From: JANQQN01 sp964519665
Lineage (GTDB): Bacteria > Myxococcota > Kuafuiibacteriia > Kuafuiibacteriales > Kuafuiibacteriaceae
Assembly (NCBI GenBank): GCA_964519665.1
Contig: CAZFIV010000020.1
Coordinates: 21,733-85,732, forward strand
DNA length: 64,000 nucleotides
Direction of reading: 5' to 3'
A program made the position numbers and the translations under genes. The notes under the pieces were generated by a model. That model was not told where the DNA came from and did not search any database. It saw only the letters and a list, made by a program, of their open reading frames with translations. Shown here in pieces: positions 62,319 through 64,000 of the stretch (position 1 is its first letter; every line of letters starts with the position of its first letter).

Positions 62319-63287
62319 TTGGTCGACGACGCAAAACCTGCGCCTCCGAAAAAGGGGGCCTCGACTCGCCGGCGCCCCGAGGCGGGAAGGCGTCCCGGCC
62401 CGTCCCTTGCCGATGAGCAGGGAGAGGGCGCGGCTGCCGGCGCGAAGTCGAGGTCGACGGCGGCGACGCCAAAGTCCGAGGCGCCCAGCGAGGGGCGAAC
62501 CGAGCGCCTTCATCCGGCGGCCGGTCTTGGTCGGAAGGAGCTGGCCGAAAAATACACGCCCTACGTTCGGTCGATCGCTGGCAAGGTCAAGAAGACGCTG
62601 TCTAAAGACATCGAGTTCGACGACCTCGTGAGCTACGGGATGCTCGGTCTCTTCGAGGCGGCCGACCGATTCGACGCCAAGTATGGCGCGAATTTCATGA
62701 CCTTTGCCTATTACCGAATCCGCGGCGCCATCTACGACGGCCTTAGAGGCATGGGGTGGGTGAGTCGGACCGAATACCAGCGGTACCGGTTTGAGCAGCA
62801 CGCCAACGCTTACCTCACCAACGTTCACGAGCAGAATCTGTCCGTTCCATCGGGTATCAAGCGCAGCGATGACGACGAGGTCGGTGAGCTCGCCAACGTC
62901 GTCGAAGGCCTGGTCACCATCTACGTCACGGCGCTCGACGCGATGGAGGGGTTTCAGATCGCTGACGATCGAAGCCCGAGTATCGACGAATCGATCGAGA
63001 TTCAGCAGGCCCGCGAGTTGGTATCCCAGGCGCTCGAGAAGCTGGGCGGGCAGGAGCGGCAGCTTCTCGAGCTGTACTACTACCGCGAGCTTTCCCTCGA
63101 GGAGGTCGGTAAACACCTAGGGTTGTCGAAGTCCTGGACTTCCCGATTACATACCCGAGCAATTCAAAAAATGGGCCGCCTGCTGAAAGATCTGGTCGAG
63201 GAGTACAACGAGGACCGCCGGGCACCGGCCGAGAAACGCAAGGGCGGACCCCGACCGACGCAACCATCGGGACCAGCCACCCGATAG
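62319..63287 (+). CDS. FliA/WhiG-like sigma factor
   Basis: This protein of about 322 residues has a Pro/Arg/Gly-rich N-terminal extension of about 75 residues and then sigma-70 family regions 2-4: SKDIEFDDLVSYGMLGLFEAADRFDAKYGANFMTFAYYRIRGAIYDGLRG (region 2) and REKQxLxLYYYxELSxxEVGxxLxLSxSxxSxL-like sequence near the end (ELYYYRELSLEEVGKHLGLSKSWTSRLHTRAIQKM). This pattern fits FliA/WhiG sigma-28-like factors. It would direct transcription of the locus or of secreted substrates. TTG at 62319 is the likely start, 1 base after the preceding stop. Confidence 0.85.
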   Translation: MVDDAKPAPPKKGASTRRRPEAGRRPGPSLADEQGEGAAAGAKSRSTAATPKSEAPSEGRTERLHPAAGLGRKELAEKYTPYVRSIAGKVKKTLSKDIEFDDLVSYGMLGLFEAADRFDAKYGANFMTFAYYRIRGAIYDGLRGMGWVSRTEYQRYRFEQHANAYLTNVHEQNLSVPSGIKRSDDDEVGELANVVEGLVTIYVTALDAMEGFQIADDRSPSIDESIEIQQARELVSQALEKLGGQERQLLELYYYRELSLEEVGKHLGLSKSWTSRLHTRAIQKMGRLLKDLVEEYNEDRRAPAEKRKGGPRPTQPSGPATR

Positions 63288-63469
63288 TGATAGTGGCAAA
63301 TGGGGTGGTCTGGGCGCGGCACGGCCAGCGCTGGACGGTGAGCATCATCGCTCGCCCCGCCGTCGGCGGGGTCGGTCGTGAATCACCACTCAGTCGGCGC
63401 GCAACCGACGCAGCATCGGCGCCGAGTTGGCGCGGAGCCGACGCAGAACCGGCCTTATGGAGGTGAATC
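63288..63469. other. Intergenic region with hairpin and direct repeat before the SctI-like gene
   Basis: This 182-base gap holds a perfect hairpin (CCCCGCC at 63355-63361, GTC loop, GGCGGGG at 63365-63371) without a T-run, so it is not a clear terminator, and a 23-bp near direct repeat (63393-63415 and 63426-63448). A GGAGGTG ribosome binding site (63460-63466) serves the next gene. Confidence 0.6.
63393..63448. repeat. 23-bp near-identical direct repeat
   Basis: Two copies starting GTCGGCGCGCAACCGACG and GTTGGCGCGGAGCCGACG, each with CCGACGCAG, lie 10 bases apart just before the SctI-like gene. Each copy is itself partly palindromic. They may bind a regulator of the downstream operon. Confidence 0.6.
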
Positions 63470-63952
63470 GTGAGCGATCCATTGAGCAGCGGCGCGGGAA
63501 AAGTCGCTGAAGAAATGATGAAAGAGGTCCAAGCGGCCCTCAAGCAAGCCGAGCAGGTTCAGCAGCAAGCCCCCCAGGTCGCTTTCAATGAGGTTCTCCA
63601 AGGGCAGCGGGTCGGCGAAGTGGAGGCGGGCCGCCTTCAGGTCGCCAACAATACGGATGTCCTGCGGGCGGCGCGGCAGGCCCAGGTGGTCGAAGTGCCG
63701 CCGATCGGCGAGTCGATGAATCGGGTCGGCCTGCAGGGGGGCATCCAGCGCATCATGGAGGATGTCATGCAGGGGCAGAACAAGCTCGAGGAGATCATCA
63801 GTCTTTCCCTGTCGGGTCGAAGCTTTTCAACCCCCGAGCTGCTTGCCATGCAGGCGGGCGTCTACCGATTCACGCAGGAGCTCGAGCTGACCTCGAAGGT
63901 TGTCGAAAAGGCGACTTCAACGATCAAGCAGACCATGAACACCCAGGTTTAG
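63470..63952 (+). CDS. Type III secretion inner rod protein SctI-like (YscI/HrpB family)
   Basis: This 160-residue protein has no signal peptide, is Gln/Ala-rich and helical, and its C-terminal helix (ELLAMQAGVYRFTQELELTSKVVEKATSTIKQTMNTQV) matches the pattern of YscI/EscI/PrgJ inner rod proteins, whose end typically reads as a helix carrying LxxxSxxVE-like and TxKxxxKxxxxxxQ residues. The start is GTG at 63470 with GGAGGTG upstream. It is the last complete gene here; the rest of a type III apparatus would be expected beyond the window. Confidence 0.75.
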   Translation: MSDPLSSGAGKVAEEMMKEVQAALKQAEQVQQQAPQVAFNEVLQGQRVGEVEAGRLQVANNTDVLRAARQAQVVEVPPIGESMNRVGLQGGIQRIMEDVMQGQNKLEEIISLSLSGRSFSTPELLAMQAGVYRFTQELELTSKVVEKATSTIKQTMNTQV

Positions 63953-64000
63953 CGAGGCTGCGCCTCAAACGCTCGAGTTCATTCGCGATTCCGTGCTGGC

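Noticed and set aside
63355..63371. Strong hairpin after the sigma factor gene as a terminator
   Set aside because: The stem is perfect but no T-tract follows, so intrinsic termination is not supported.

Overview
The window is a GC-rich, densely coded chromosomal segment from a bacterium that looks like a member of the Myxococcota (the former delta-proteobacterial myxobacteria and relatives). The support is cumulative. There is an Alternative Complex III fused to a caa3 oxidase operon. A lexA gene is preceded by a site matching 15 of 17 positions of the Myxococcus-type LexA box as I recall it. Ser/Thr kinases and kinase-like proteins, a bacterial PRMT and many lipoproteins are present. No insertion sequence, prophage or CRISPR array was seen.

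1-18.2 kb is a respiratory block. It opens inside actC and continues with a fused actD-actE, actF, a small one-helix protein, a Sco copper chaperone and coxB-coxA-coxC-coxD (caa3 oxidase with a cytochrome c domain on subunit II). Two opposite-strand genes, a PfkB-type kinase and an orphan subunit III-like protein, separate this from a cbb3 oxidase cluster. That cluster has a fused ccoN-ccoO, ccoQ, a monohaem ccoP, ccoG, ccoH, a SafE/DsbD_2-type membrane protein, the copper ATPase ccoI and ccoS. Two quinol-to-oxygen branches, with their copper and haem assembly factors, therefore lie side by side.

18.2-33 kb is mixed housekeeping. It holds an adrenodoxin/ferredoxin-NADP reductase-like flavoprotein, an iron-sulfur bacterial photolyase/cryptochrome, an SDF-family symporter with a duplicated inserted domain, an M16 peptidase divergent from an ABC1/UbiB kinase-like gene, a pair of unknown genes, a beta-helix lipoprotein, and a DUF2330-epmA-trmB operon.

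33-42 kb is accessory. It holds an XRE-shikimate kinase regulator with a palindromic site at its start, a small harpin-like Gly/Gln-rich protein, several unknown genes, a 968-residue pseudokinase-TIR-tail-anchor protein, and a membrane-anchored TAXI-type binding protein.

42-54 kb holds a zinc-ribbon protein divergent from lexA, a 5'-nucleotidase lipoprotein, a PRMT, a degenerate M20 lipoprotein, an EF-hand protein coupled to an RluA pseudouridine synthase, a cysteine-less TlpA-like lipoprotein, an FtsB-like protein, a PIN-PhoH ATPase, a pseudo-receiver-DnaJ protein, a 21-bp minisatellite and two tRNA-Ser genes, then a LysR regulator.

54-64 kb runs entirely on the + strand and seems to lead into a type III secretion locus. 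It holds an AAA+ ATPase, an active Ser/Thr kinase with a membrane anchor, two exported proteins, and small proteins that include a TPR chaperone like SycD/LcrH, a FliA/WhiG-like sigma factor and, at the very end, a protein like the T3SS inner rod SctI (YscI/HrpB). The rest of the apparatus would lie beyond the right edge.
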